Source: Streptomyces sp. CB01580 | GTDB taxonomy: Bacteria > Actinomycetota > Actinomycetes > Streptomycetales > Streptomycetaceae | Length of the DNA: 64,000 bases | Direction of reading: 5' to 3' | Assembly: GCF_001905795.1 (NCBI RefSeq) | Contig: NZ_LIXJ01000010.1 | Span: 62,001-126,000 of the forward strand | Shown here: positions 1-8,408 of the stretch, piece by piece | Layout of the letters: each line of letters opens with the position of its first letter | How positions within the stretch are numbered: position 1 is the first letter of the stretch | Notes under the pieces: generated by a model | What the model was told of the DNA's origin: nothing | Databases searched by the model: none | Seen by the model: the letters and a program-made list of their open reading frames with translations, nothing else | Position numbers and translations under genes: made by a program

Positions 1-99
1 GTCCAGGTCGCGTTGGGCATCGCCCACGTCCCGTCGGTCCACCTCCCCCTGGGTGTCCTGATGTTCGGTCTGAGTGTGCTGGCGCTGTCCCGGCGCTGA
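1..99 (+). CDS. C-terminal end of a membrane protein (partial)
   Basis: The window opens inside a reading frame that ends at the TGA at 97-99. The 32 visible residues contain a hydrophobic stretch (LPLGVLMFGLSVLAL) followed by a short SRR tail, the usual look of a last transmembrane helix with a positively charged cytoplasmic end. The start and most of the protein lie upstream, so the family cannot be named. The next gene is convergent, and 100-309 holds no gene I can support. Confidence 0.6.
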   Translation, partial: VQVALGIAHVPSVHLPLGVLMFGLSVLALSRR

Positions 100-309
100 G
101 GTCCGACCGCGGGGCCCGTCGGGACTCGACCGGGCCGCCCGCTCCCGGCGATGATCCGGGGAATCGGCTGCGTGTTGAGGCAACGGCTCGATCCGTGTGC
201 CCCGGGCATCGGCCCACCGGCGACGACCTCCGGACCCATCGGCGGCCGGCCGCGCGGGCGGGCCCCTCCGGCTGCGAGCGGGGCCGGGCGGCCGTCGCGG
301 CCGTTCCCG

Positions 310-831
310 CTATCCGACCACCATCGACCGGGCGACGGACGGAGTGCGGCCCGCCGGGTACGCGGCGGCGTCGGGCTCGAACGGCCCGTCCGTGGTCGCC
401 CCGTACACCGGGTGCGACGGCGGTACGGCGAACCGGGGAGGCGCCGGGAGCGTGAACCAGACGACCTTGCCCGCCCCGCCCCTCGGACGGGCTCCCCAGC
501 TCTCGCTGACGGCGGCGATCAGGGCGAGACCACGCCCCGACGTGCTGAACGCTCCGGCCTCGCGCACCGTCGGCAGCCGCGGGTCGTGGTCGTGGACGGA
601 CACCGTCAGCCGTTCGAGCAACAGCTCGACCTCGACTGTGCATGCCTTGTCCGGCTGGGCGTGCCGGTGGACGTTGGTCAGCAGTTCGGTGACGCCCAGC
701 GCCGCATGGTCGATCAAGGGATCGAGATGCCAGTAGCGGAGCTGGGCCGAAATGATTCTGCGGACCTGACCGATCCGCGACGGCAGGGCCTGGAGCTCCA
801 CCGTGCAGTGCCTGCTTGGCTCGCTGATCAC
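310..831 (-). CDS. ATP-binding anti-sigma-factor-like protein (RsbW/SpoIIAB HATPase_c_2 family)
   Basis: The 173-residue protein carries the motifs of the GHKL ATPase fold: an N box with E49 and N53 (ELLTN), a D81/D83 region corresponding to the G1 box, and SGRGL at 98-102 as the ATP-lid glycine motif. Streptomyces encode dozens of such stand-alone ATPases, which typically bind or phosphorylate anti-anti-sigma partners. No partner STAS gene is adjacent. The GTG start at 829-831 is preceded by GGGGAG. The last 40 residues after the ATPase core are Pro/Ala-rich and probably disordered. Family assignment is firm; the target sigma factor is unknown. Confidence 0.88.
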   Translation of the reverse strand: MISEPSRHCTVELQALPSRIGQVRRIISAQLRYWHLDPLIDHAALGVTELLTNVHRHAQPDKACTVEVELLLERLTVSVHDHDPRLPTVREAGAFSTSGRGLALIAAVSESWGARPRGGAGKVVWFTLPAPPRFAVPPSHPVYGATTDGPFEPDAAAYPAGRTPSVARSMVVG

Positions 832-1014
832 GGCTGCGACTCCCCGAAATAGGTCCGGAAGAAGACGGAGGAACGGATCCAGCAGACGGCCTGCCGATCC
901 CTGCCGGCGGAGAGGGTCACAGCGTCACCGCCGGTGAACCACGAGTGACGTGTGACCAATGTCGCCCAGGGGACACGGCCTCGCAACTCGCGAGGTGCCG
1001 GCGGTGCCGTCCGT

Positions 1015-1332
1015 TCAGATCATCCGGCCGCCCGCACTGCGCAGCGTCTCCAGGAACCTGCGGGCGGGACCCGTCCGGTCCGGCCCGTGGCCGCGCTGCC
1101 CCATCGTCAGTCGGTAGCGCGTCCCGTTGAGGCGCGCCACGGTCGCCCCGGCCCCGGCGAACCACGGCCGGCCCGCGCTCACCGTCCGCACCGGCGCGCT
1201 GTCGATCTCCCGTCCGTAGCTGGTCAGCAGGGCCACCCTGCCGTCCTTGACGACCACCTGTCCGGCCCTGGTGAGCGACCGGGCCCACCGTTCGATCCGA
1301 ACCCCCGTCGCACTGAACTCCGTTTCCTGCAT
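1015..1332 (-). CDS. small hypothetical protein, possibly PH-like
   Basis: A 105-residue soluble protein with no signal peptide or membrane segment. I chose the ATG at 1330-1332 because GAAGGGGG lies about 10 nt upstream; an in-frame upstream extension to 1449 has composition unlike coding sequence. The middle part (SAGRPWF followed by TYRLTMG-like strands) and a final helix (FLETLRSAG) resemble the small bacterial pleckstrin-homology-like proteins common in Streptomyces, but this is a weak resemblance. Third codon positions are strongly G/C, supporting translation. It is divergent from the PLP-enzyme gene at 1540. Confidence 0.6.
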   Translation of the reverse strand: MQETEFSATGVRIERWARSLTRAGQVVVKDGRVALLTSYGREIDSAPVRTVSAGRPWFAGAGATVARLNGTRYRLTMGQRGHGPDRTGPARRFLETLRSAGGRMI

Positions 1333-1539
1333 GGCTGCTTCGCCCCCTTCGCATGACTCTGATGGGCAGTCTGCACAAGCCGGGACCGTCGCGCCAGGTC
1401 GCGTCCCGGCGCACGGGCGCGCCCGTACCGCGCGCCGGGGCCAAGCCAAGGCTATGGCCCATCAAAGGAAACGTTTGTGCAGGTGAGGGGAATATCGTGG
1501 GCGGCGTGGAGTTCCGGTGACACGAGGAGGAGCGCGCCC

Positions 1540-2670
1540 ATGAGCACGGTTCAGCAGGGACACGACCCGGTCGCGGCGACCGCCGACGTCGACCGTTCCG
1601 ACCCCGGGTACCGGGCCTGGCTCAAGGAAGCCGTACGCAAGGTCCAGGCGGACGCCAACCGCTCCGCCGACACCCATCTGCTGCGCTTCCCGCTGCCCGA
1701 GGCGTGGGGCATCGACCTCTACCTCAAGGACGAGTCGACACACCCCACCGGCAGTCTCAAGCACCGGCTGGCCCGCTCGCTCTTCCTCTACGGACTCTGC
1801 AACGGCTGGATCCGGCCGGGCAAACCGGTGATCGAGGCGTCCAGCGGATCCACGGCCGTCTCGGAGGCGTACTTCGCCAAGCTGATCGGTGTGCCGTTCA
1901 TCGCCGTGATGCCCCGCACCACCAGCCCCGAGAAGTGCCGGCTGATCGAATTCCACGGCGGCCGGTGCCACTTCGTCGACGACTCCCGCACGATGTACGA
2001 GGAGTCCGCCACGCTCGCCGCCGACACCGGCGGCCACTACATGGACCAGTTCACCTACGCCGAACGGGCCACCGACTGGCGCGGCAACAACAACATCGCC
2101 GAGTCGGTCTACCAGCAGCTCAGGCTGGAGCGCTACCCGGAGCCGACCTGGATCGTCGCCACGGCCGGGACGGGCGGCACCTCGGCGACCATCGCGCGCT
2201 ATGTGCACTACATGCAGTACGACACCCGGATCTGCGTGCCCGACCCGGAGAACTCCTGTTTCTTCGACGGCTGGACCCGGAACGACCCCCTGGCCACCAG
2301 TGACTGCGGTTCCCGGATCGAGGGCATCGGCCGGCCCCGAATGGAGCCGAGCTTCGTGCCCGGGGCGATCGACCGCATGATGAAGGTGCCGGACGCGGCC
2401 AGCGTCGCCGCCGTACGCGCCCTGGAGACGGCCATCGGCCGCAAGGCGGGCGGCTCCACCGGCACCGGGCTGTGGAGTGCGTTCAAGCTGGTCGCCGAAA
2501 TGGTGGAGGAGGGCACCACGGGCAGCGTCGTCACGCTCATCTGCGACCCCGGCGACCGCTACCTCGACAAGTACTACTCCGACGACTGGCTCGCCGGGCA
2601 GGGACTGGACATCGCCCCGTACGCGGCGACCATCGACTCCTTCCTGAACGGGGGCGGTTGGTCCGGGTAG
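1540..2670 (+). CDS. PLP-dependent cysteine synthase-family lyase, Cds1-like
   Basis: A 376-residue fold-type II PLP enzyme of the cysteine synthase/cystathionine beta-synthase superfamily. The Schiff-base lysine is K74 in PTGSLKHR, the substrate-binding loop is SSGST at 101-105, and a phosphate-binding GTGGTSAT loop follows near residue 210. The sequence around these motifs resembles the mycobacterial Cds1 subgroup, described as an L-cysteine desulfhydrase producing H2S, ammonia and pyruvate, more than classical CysK. The ATG at 1540 follows CACGAGGAGG with good spacing. No sulfur-assimilation genes are adjacent, so the physiological substrate is inferred from family only. Confidence 0.85.
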   Translation: MSTVQQGHDPVAATADVDRSDPGYRAWLKEAVRKVQADANRSADTHLLRFPLPEAWGIDLYLKDESTHPTGSLKHRLARSLFLYGLCNGWIRPGKPVIEASSGSTAVSEAYFAKLIGVPFIAVMPRTTSPEKCRLIEFHGGRCHFVDDSRTMYEESATLAADTGGHYMDQFTYAERATDWRGNNNIAESVYQQLRLERYPEPTWIVATAGTGGTSATIARYVHYMQYDTRICVPDPENSCFFDGWTRNDPLATSDCGSRIEGIGRPRMEPSFVPGAIDRMMKVPDAASVAAVRALETAIGRKAGGSTGTGLWSAFKLVAEMVEEGTTGSVVTLICDPGDRYLDKYYSDDWLAGQGLDIAPYAATIDSFLNGGGWSG

Positions 2671-2749
2671 CCGGGGCGAACGGGCCGGTCCGTACGGCTC
2701 GGACCCGGCGCGGTGCCGGCCGCGTCCCGCGCCGGGCCCGCGGCCGCTC

Positions 2750-3229
2750 TCACTCCGACGACGCGGCCAGCCGCCCGTCCAGCGTGCGCACCGCGTCCCG
2801 GAACGCCCGGCCCATTCCGGAGCGGCCCAGCCGCAGGGCGAACCGCAAGGGCCCGGAACCGTCCGCGGCGAACGTCCACCGCACCCGCGTCCCGGCCCCT
2901 TCCGGAGTGAGCAGCCACTCCTCCACCAGGGCCCGGATCCCGGGGGTGTTGGCCGCGTCGCCCCGGTAGGCGTACCGCTCGCCGGGATCCGCCACGAGGA
3001 CCGTCTCGCGCAGGACCGCGCCGCCCCTGAGCCGGACCTCGCGGCCCGCCCCCTCGCCGATGGACCGGGCCGCCGTGACCGCGGCGAACCAGCGCGGCCA
3101 GTCCGCCACCTCGTCGGCGAGGGCGCGGTAGACCCTCTCGGGAGGCGCGGACATCCCGGCGGCGAACACCAGGCGCAGAGGAGCGGAATCGACGAAGTCG
3201 ATCCCCACGGAACGGAGTCGGCGGGACAC
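2750..3229 (-). CDS. SRPBCC (START/Bet v1-like) family protein
   Basis: A 159-residue protein of the polyketide cyclase/START-like superfamily. The start of the domain is seen in PPERVYRALADE-like helix sequence, then a run of beta strands and a long C-terminal helix ending in RTLDGRLA. The GTG at 3227-3229 is preceded by GGAGGTG, so an in-frame ATG further upstream is unlikely to be used. Such small proteins bind hydrophobic ligands; no ligand can be read from sequence. It lies on the same strand as the SDR gene at 3318, which also ends in an SRPBCC-like domain and is transcribed toward it. Confidence 0.75.
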   Translation of the reverse strand: MSRRLRSVGIDFVDSAPLRLVFAAGMSAPPERVYRALADEVADWPRWFAAVTAARSIGEGAGREVRLRGGAVLRETVLVADPGERYAYRGDAANTPGIRALVEEWLLTPEGAGTRVRWTFAADGSGPLRFALRLGRSGMGRAFRDAVRTLDGRLAASSE

Positions 3230-3317
3230 AGGTGCACCTCCGTGCGGTCGGCAGGGGCGTGCAGGACCGCGCACACCATAGCTGGCGCTCCGTCAGATGT
3301 CTTCGTGCGCAAGGCCG

Positions 3318-4829
3318 TCAGCCCGCCGAGCGTGACGGCGCCGACCGTGCGGCGGCGGTGATGTTACGGGCCATGCCGCCGAACACCACCGCGTGGAACG
3401 GCCATACGCTCCACCAGTAGGCATGGCCGAGCAGCCCGCGGGGATGGAACAGTGCGCGCTGCCGGTAGACCGTCCGCCCCCGCTCGTCACGGGCCACCGA
3501 CAGATCGAGCCACGCCGGACCGGGCAGCCGCATCTCGGCGCGCAGCCGCAGCAGCTCACCAGGAACGATCTCCTCCACCCGCCAGAAGTCCAGCGAGTCG
3601 CCCACCCGCAGCCGCTGCCGGTCCCGCCGTCCACGCCGCAGCCCGACACCGCCGACGAACCGGTCGAGCCAGCCTCGTACGGCCCAGGCGAGCGGGAACG
3701 AGTACCAGCCGTTCTCGCCGCCGACACCCTCGATCACCCGCCAGAGCGCGTCCGGCGCCACCGGCACCGTCAGCTCCCGTTCGTCGCGGTAGAGCGTGCC
3801 GCCCGACCAGTCCGGATCCGTGGGCAACGGATCGCTGGGCGCGCCGGGCACCGACGCCGAGGACCACCGGGTGTCCACCCGCGCCTCCTTGATCCGCTGG
3901 AGCGCCAGCCGCAGCGCCTCGTCGAAGCCGAGGGCACCGCCCGGCGGATCGGGCACGTACCGGGCGATGTCGTGTTCGCGGCAGACCACCTCGTGCCGCA
4001 GCGACTCCGCCAGCGGCCGGGCGATCGCGGGTGGCACCGGGGTGACCAGCCCGATCCAGAGGCCGGAGAGCCTCGGGGTGAGCACCGGGACGGGCAGGAC
4101 CAGCCGGTGCGGCAGCCCGGCGACCTCCGCGTACCGGCGCATCATGTCCCGGTACGTCATGACGTCCGGACCCCCGATGTCGAAGGTGCGATTCACCTCG
4201 GCGGGCAGCCCGGCGCAGCCGACGAGCCACCGGATCACGTCCCGTACCGCGACCGGCTGGATCGACGTGCGCACCCAGCTCGGCGTGACCATCACCGGCA
4301 GCCGCTCCGTGAGATGGCGCAGGATCTCGAAGGAGGCCGAGCCCGACCCGATGACGACCGCCGCGCGCAGCACGGCCGTCGGCACCCCGGAAGCGAGCAG
4401 CACACGCCCCACCTCGGCCCGCGACCGCAGATGCGGGGACAGCTCCCGCTCGGGCACCCCGTCCGGGGTGAGCCCGCCGAGATACACGATCCGCCGGACC
4501 CCCGCGGCCCGCGCCCGCTCGCCGAAGATCCGGGCCGCCTCGCGGTCCCGCTCCTCGAAGCCCGGCCCGGAGCCGAGCGCGTGCACCAGGTAGTACGCCA
4601 CGTCCACGTCCCGCATCGCGGCCCGCAGGGAACCGGCGTCCCGGACGTCGGCCGCCACCACCTCGACCCGGTCCGCCCACGGATGGTCGCGCAGCCTCCG
4701 GGGATCCCGCACCGCCGCACGCACCTGGTGACCGGCGTCGAGCAGCGCGGGCACGAGCCGCCCGCCGATGTAGCCGGTGGCGCCCGTCACCAGACAGCGA
4801 GGCCGCGTACCGTCCGAGGATTCCTTCAC
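3318..4829 (-). CDS. SDR family NAD(P)-binding oxidoreductase with C-terminal DUF2867/SRPBCC-like domain
   Basis: The N-terminal half is an atypical (NmrA-like) SDR with the nucleotide motif TGATGYIGG near residues 15-23 and a YYLVH segment in place of the classical YxxxK. It continues with PVAVRDV and FDIGG motifs typical of NAD(P)H-binding epimerase-like proteins. The last ~160 residues form a DUF2867/SRPBCC-like domain (residues about 345-500). At 503 residues it has the usual length for this two-domain family. The GTG at 4827-4829 begins VKESSDG; the in-frame sequence upstream is Arg-rich and not protein-like. The function is unassigned; electron transfer or lipid/quinone-linked reduction is guessed for relatives. 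Confidence 0.82.
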   Translation of the reverse strand: MKESSDGTRPRCLVTGATGYIGGRLVPALLDAGHQVRAAVRDPRRLRDHPWADRVEVVAADVRDAGSLRAAMRDVDVAYYLVHALGSGPGFEERDREAARIFGERARAAGVRRIVYLGGLTPDGVPERELSPHLRSRAEVGRVLLASGVPTAVLRAAVVIGSGSASFEILRHLTERLPVMVTPSWVRTSIQPVAVRDVIRWLVGCAGLPAEVNRTFDIGGPDVMTYRDMMRRYAEVAGLPHRLVLPVPVLTPRLSGLWIGLVTPVPPAIARPLAESLRHEVVCREHDIARYVPDPPGGALGFDEALRLALQRIKEARVDTRWSSASVPGAPSDPLPTDPDWSGGTLYRDERELTVPVAPDALWRVIEGVGGENGWYSFPLAWAVRGWLDRFVGGVGLRRGRRDRQRLRVGDSLDFWRVEEIVPGELLRLRAEMRLPGPAWLDLSVARDERGRTVYRQRALFHPRGLLGHAYWWSVWPFHAVVFGGMARNITAAARSAPSRSAG

Positions 4830-4992
4830 CCGCCCGAGTCTTCCACCGGACCGGAGCGCGCGGCCCGGCGAACGACTCCGAACGGCGGCACGTGCCACCC
4901 GTACCGGCCCCCGCACCGACGCCGTCGGCACCTCGGCCGGACGCACGTGCCGCACGCGGCCCCGGTGGCCGCCGGGGGAGCCCCGCAGGACC

Positions 4993-5826
4993 TCAGGCGT
5001 CGTCCGGGGCCGGCTCCGCCACCAGCAGGCCCGGCAGATGCTCCGCGATCTCCTCGCGGGTCGCCGCCGACAGCCCCGCGTCCGTCACGAACGTGTCCAC
5101 CTGGTCCAGTGCGGCGAACGAACTCAGGCCCACCGTGCCCCACTTGGTGTGGTCCGCGACCACCACCACCCGCCGTGCGGACTGGACGAAACGGCGGTTG
5201 GTCTCGGCCTCCGCCAGATTCGGCGTCGAGAGACCGGCCTCCACCGAGATCCCGTGCACCCCGAGGAACAGCACGTCGAAGTGGAGCGAGGCGATCGCCT
5301 GATCGGCGACCGGACCGACCAGAGAGTCGGACGGGGTCCGCACCCCGCCCGTGAGCACCACCGTGGCGGCTCCGGGGCGTCCCCCGCCCGCCGCGTCGGC
5401 ACGCTGCGCGGAGTGGAACACGTCCGCGACCCGCACCGAGTTGGTCACCACCGTCAGATCCGGTACGTCCACCAGCCGCCGGGCGAGCGCGTACGTCGTC
5501 GTGCCGCCGGAGAGAGCGACGGCGCTGCCCGGCACCACCATCGTCGCCGCCACCCGCGCGATGTCCTCCTTGGCGGTCGGCTCCAGGACCGACTTGGCCT
5601 CGAAACCGGGCTCGTGCGTACTGGCCTCGACCACCGGAACGGCGCCGCCGTGCACCTTCTCGATCACACCCCGGCGGGCCAGCGCGTCCAGATCCCGTCG
5701 CACGGTCATGTCGGAGACGTTCAGTCTGCGGGTCAGCTCGTTCACCCGGACCCCGCCCCGCCTGCGCACCTCGTCGAGGATCAGGGCACGCCGCTGCTCC
5801 GCGAGCAGGTTCTGATTCTCGCTCAA
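4993..5826 (-). CDS. DeoR/GlpR family transcriptional regulator
   Basis: The protein has a winged helix-turn-helix at residues about 10-65 (VNELTRRLNVSDMTVRRDL, the family hallmark) and a DeoR-type sensor domain with GGTTTYALARRL and GVHGISVEAGLSTPNLAEAE. Relatives respond to phosphorylated sugars and repress sugar or glycerol-3-phosphate genes. I prefer the TTG at 5824-5826 (LSENQNLL) because GGAAGGA lies upstream and this gives 277 residues, near the usual 255-270; an ATG at 5875-5877 is the alternative. It is divergent from the membrane hydrolase at 6006. No sugar-phosphate gene is adjacent, so the effector is unknown. Confidence 0.85.
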   Translation of the reverse strand: MSENQNLLAEQRRALILDEVRRRGGVRVNELTRRLNVSDMTVRRDLDALARRGVIEKVHGGAVPVVEASTHEPGFEAKSVLEPTAKEDIARVAATMVVPGSAVALSGGTTTYALARRLVDVPDLTVVTNSVRVADVFHSAQRADAAGGGRPGAATVVLTGGVRTPSDSLVGPVADQAIASLHFDVLFLGVHGISVEAGLSTPNLAEAETNRRFVQSARRVVVVADHTKWGTVGLSSFAALDQVDTFVTDAGLSAATREEIAEHLPGLLVAEPAPDDA

Positions 5827-6005
5827 CGCCGGTCCGTTCCTTCCCGTCGACCGCCGGTCCCCTGGAAACGGGATCATCCTGCCACGCGGTGTCGTCGGCC
5901 GACGCGGTGGGGAGATTCCGTGAGAGCGGCGTGGATCCCGCCGTTCCGCCACGATGCTGGTGACTGTCCATCAGGACTCCCCCCACGAGAGAGCGAGTCA
6001 CCTCA

Positions 6006-8408
6006 GTGTCACCTGCCACCCAGGCCCCGTCGCCGGGGCCAGCGCTGGAGCTGCTGGTCCACGGCGTGGGCGGCGCCACCCCCCAGGAGATGCTCGACGA
6101 CCCCCGCGTGGTCCGGATGACCGGCGACGCGACCGCGGCGGTCTACCGGCGCCCCGGGGACACCGACGCCGAACAGCATCCGGAGCGGTACCGCGACCGG
6201 CCCATCGAAGAGGCCTACTGCTGGTCCAACCTCACCTCCGGCAACGGCTCCCGGGCGCTGTGGCTGCTGCTGCTCCCGTTCATGGTCGTCAACCTCGCCC
6301 ACTGGATGCGCCCCACCGCCCGCGCCCGCACCCGCGCGGTGCGCCTCTACGGCGTCCTCGTCCGGCTCGTCGCGCTCAGCCTCACGATCCTGCTGACCGC
6401 GGCCGTGTGCGAGGTCGCCCTCGACCTGACGGCCTGGCAGTGCGCGGGCGCCCCGGACTGCTCGGACCGGCGCTCCTGGCTCGGCTTCCTGTCGTCGGCG
6501 CAGGGCGGCTGGTGGTCCCAGCCGGGCCGCCGGCTGGCCCTCGCCGCGTTGGTGCCCACCGCCCTGGTGGGACTGCTGTGGTTCCTGTCCAACCGGACGT
6601 GGAGCGCGTACGAGTCGCAGCGCCCGCTCACCGGCTCCGGACCGGGCGGCGACGCCGGGGACGCCGGGGACGGGACCGGCGACGGCGAGGGCGCCCCCGA
6701 GCCCGCGGCGCAGGGCCGTCCCGCCCTCGGCAGGCCGGGCTTCTGGTACGGCCGCAGGCTCGTCGCCCGGCTGCGCGCCGCCCACACCGCCGCGGGCTTC
6801 CTCACCGTCGCGGCGTTCGTGGCGGGCGCCGCCGCCCGCCACGACCGTGCCGCGCCCGGCCCCGTACCCGGCGTCTTCGGCCGCCTCATCGAGGCGGCCC
6901 TGGTCGCGGGCGCCCTGGTCGTGCTCTGGGTCGTCTGCCGCCGCGGGCGCAGCGAACGCCGCCTGGACAACCGGCTCGACCGCGCCCTCGTCACCTATCT
7001 GCCGGGCGCCGCCCTGGCCCTGCTCGTCCTCTCCGGGGGGTACGCCGCCTGGTCGCGTCCCGGCTGGGTCTCCACCGGCGCCCTGCCCGGTCACCTCGCC
7101 TTCGGCGTCATCACCCTCGCCCAGGTGCTGCTCGTGCTCCTGCTCGCCGGGGTGGCCCTCGGCCTCTACCGCAGGACACCCGAACCCCGCACCGTCCTGC
7201 ACGGACTGGGCGGGCCGGTGGTGGCCATGCTCGCCTGCGCGCTCGGCGGCGTCATGACCGGCGGGGTCGCCCAGCGCGTCGCCGACTGGCTCGACGGCTC
7301 CGGCACCCCCGGCACGGCCGGTGCCGTCATCGAGGGACCGCCGGTGCTGCTCAGCTGGCAGGCCGCGGTCATCCCGGTCCTGCTGGCGCTGCTGGTCCTC
7401 CCCGGCCTCCTGCTCCTCGTCCGCACCTGGCTCACCGTGCGCGCCCTGGAACCGGTGATCGACCGGGAGTACGGCAAGGAGCGGCCGGACCCCGCCCGGA
7501 CGCGGCAGATCGCCCGGATCCGGGCCGCGGCGGCCCTCACCGACTCCGCCCCCGCATTCGTCGGCCCGGTCGCGGGCGCCACGCTGCTGCTGGGCGCGGC
7601 GGCGGTCTGCGGCGCCTGGGCCGGCGGAGAGGTTCCCGGGGTCGCGCTGAAGGGGAGCGGGCCGTTCGTCGAGGGAGTGGCCGAGGCGGCCCAGTCCACC
7701 GGCTCCTGGCTCATCGGGTTCGGGTTCATACTGTTCGTCACCTGGGGGCGCCGGGCCTACCGCGACGCCTCCGCGCGGCGCACGATCGGCATTCTCTGGG
7801 ACGTCGGGACGTTCTGGCCGCGCGCCGCGCACCCCTTCGCGCCGCCCTGCTACGCCGAGCGCGCCGTCCCGGACCTGGTGTCGCGGATGTCCGGCTGGAC
7901 CGGGCTCACCGGTGGCCGACTCGTCATCTCCGGCCATTCCCAGGGCAGCGTCCTCGCCGCGTCGGCGGTCTGGCAACTGCCCGCGCGGACGCGTAGCCGG
8001 GTCGCCCTGCTCACCTACGGCTCACCGATCGAGCGCCTGTACGGGCGCTGGTTCCCGGCCTACTTCGGCCCCGGACCGCTGCACGGCCTGCATCGCACCG
8101 TGAACTGCTGGCGCAACCTCTGGCGGGCCACCGACCCGATCGGTGGCCGGGTCGGGCTCGACGAGGCGCCGGGGCCCGCGGTGGACCGGGGGCCGCTGAA
8201 GGACCCCCTGGTCTACGGGCGCACGCCCGAACACCCGCTGCCCGAGCCCGTCCTGGGGCACTTCGACTACCAGGCCGACCCGGTCTTCGCCGAGGAGCGG
8301 ACCGCGCTGCTCGACCGCCTCGGCCCCCTCCTGCCGCGTCAGGCGGCGGCGGACGGGGCCGCGAAGTCCCCGCGTTCTCAGGGGAGTTCGGGGAGATCCT
8401 CCGGGTAG
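6006..8408 (+). CDS. large integral membrane protein with split alpha/beta-hydrolase (lipase-like) fold
   Basis: An 800-residue protein. Residues 10-25 read LELLVHGVGG, the first strand and HG oxyanion motif of alpha/beta-hydrolases. After an acidic loop come about eight hydrophobic helices between residues 80 and 590, including a Gly/Asp-rich charged loop near 215-235. The nucleophile elbow GHSQG (serine about residue 645) then appears, followed by LLTYGSP and an FDYQ-containing end. The two parts of one hydrolase domain thus appear separated by a membrane domain. The substrate is unknown; a membrane lipid is possible. The GTG at 6006 has only a weak ribosome binding site. The 3' end overlaps the convergent AAA+ gene by 31 bp. 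Confidence 0.72.
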   Translation: MSPATQAPSPGPALELLVHGVGGATPQEMLDDPRVVRMTGDATAAVYRRPGDTDAEQHPERYRDRPIEEAYCWSNLTSGNGSRALWLLLLPFMVVNLAHWMRPTARARTRAVRLYGVLVRLVALSLTILLTAAVCEVALDLTAWQCAGAPDCSDRRSWLGFLSSAQGGWWSQPGRRLALAALVPTALVGLLWFLSNRTWSAYESQRPLTGSGPGGDAGDAGDGTGDGEGAPEPAAQGRPALGRPGFWYGRRLVARLRAAHTAAGFLTVAAFVAGAAARHDRAAPGPVPGVFGRLIEAALVAGALVVLWVVCRRGRSERRLDNRLDRALVTYLPGAALALLVLSGGYAAWSRPGWVSTGALPGHLAFGVITLAQVLLVLLLAGVALGLYRRTPEPRTVLHGLGGPVVAMLACALGGVMTGGVAQRVADWLDGSGTPGTAGAVIEGPPVLLSWQAAVIPVLLALLVLPGLLLLVRTWLTVRALEPVIDREYGKERPDPARTRQIARIRAAAALTDSAPAFVGPVAGATLLLGAAAVCGAWAGGEVPGVALKGSGPFVEGVAEAAQSTGSWLIGFGFILFVTWGRRAYRDASARRTIGILWDVGTFWPRAAHPFAPPCYAERAVPDLVSRMSGWTGLTGGRLVISGHSQGSVLAASAVWQLPARTRSRVALLTYGSPIERLYGRWFPAYFGPGPLHGLHRTVNCWRNLWRATDPIGGRVGLDEAPGPAVDRGPLKDPLVYGRTPEHPLPEPVLGHFDYQADPVFAEERTALLDRLGPLLPRQAAADGAAKSPRSQGSSGRSSG

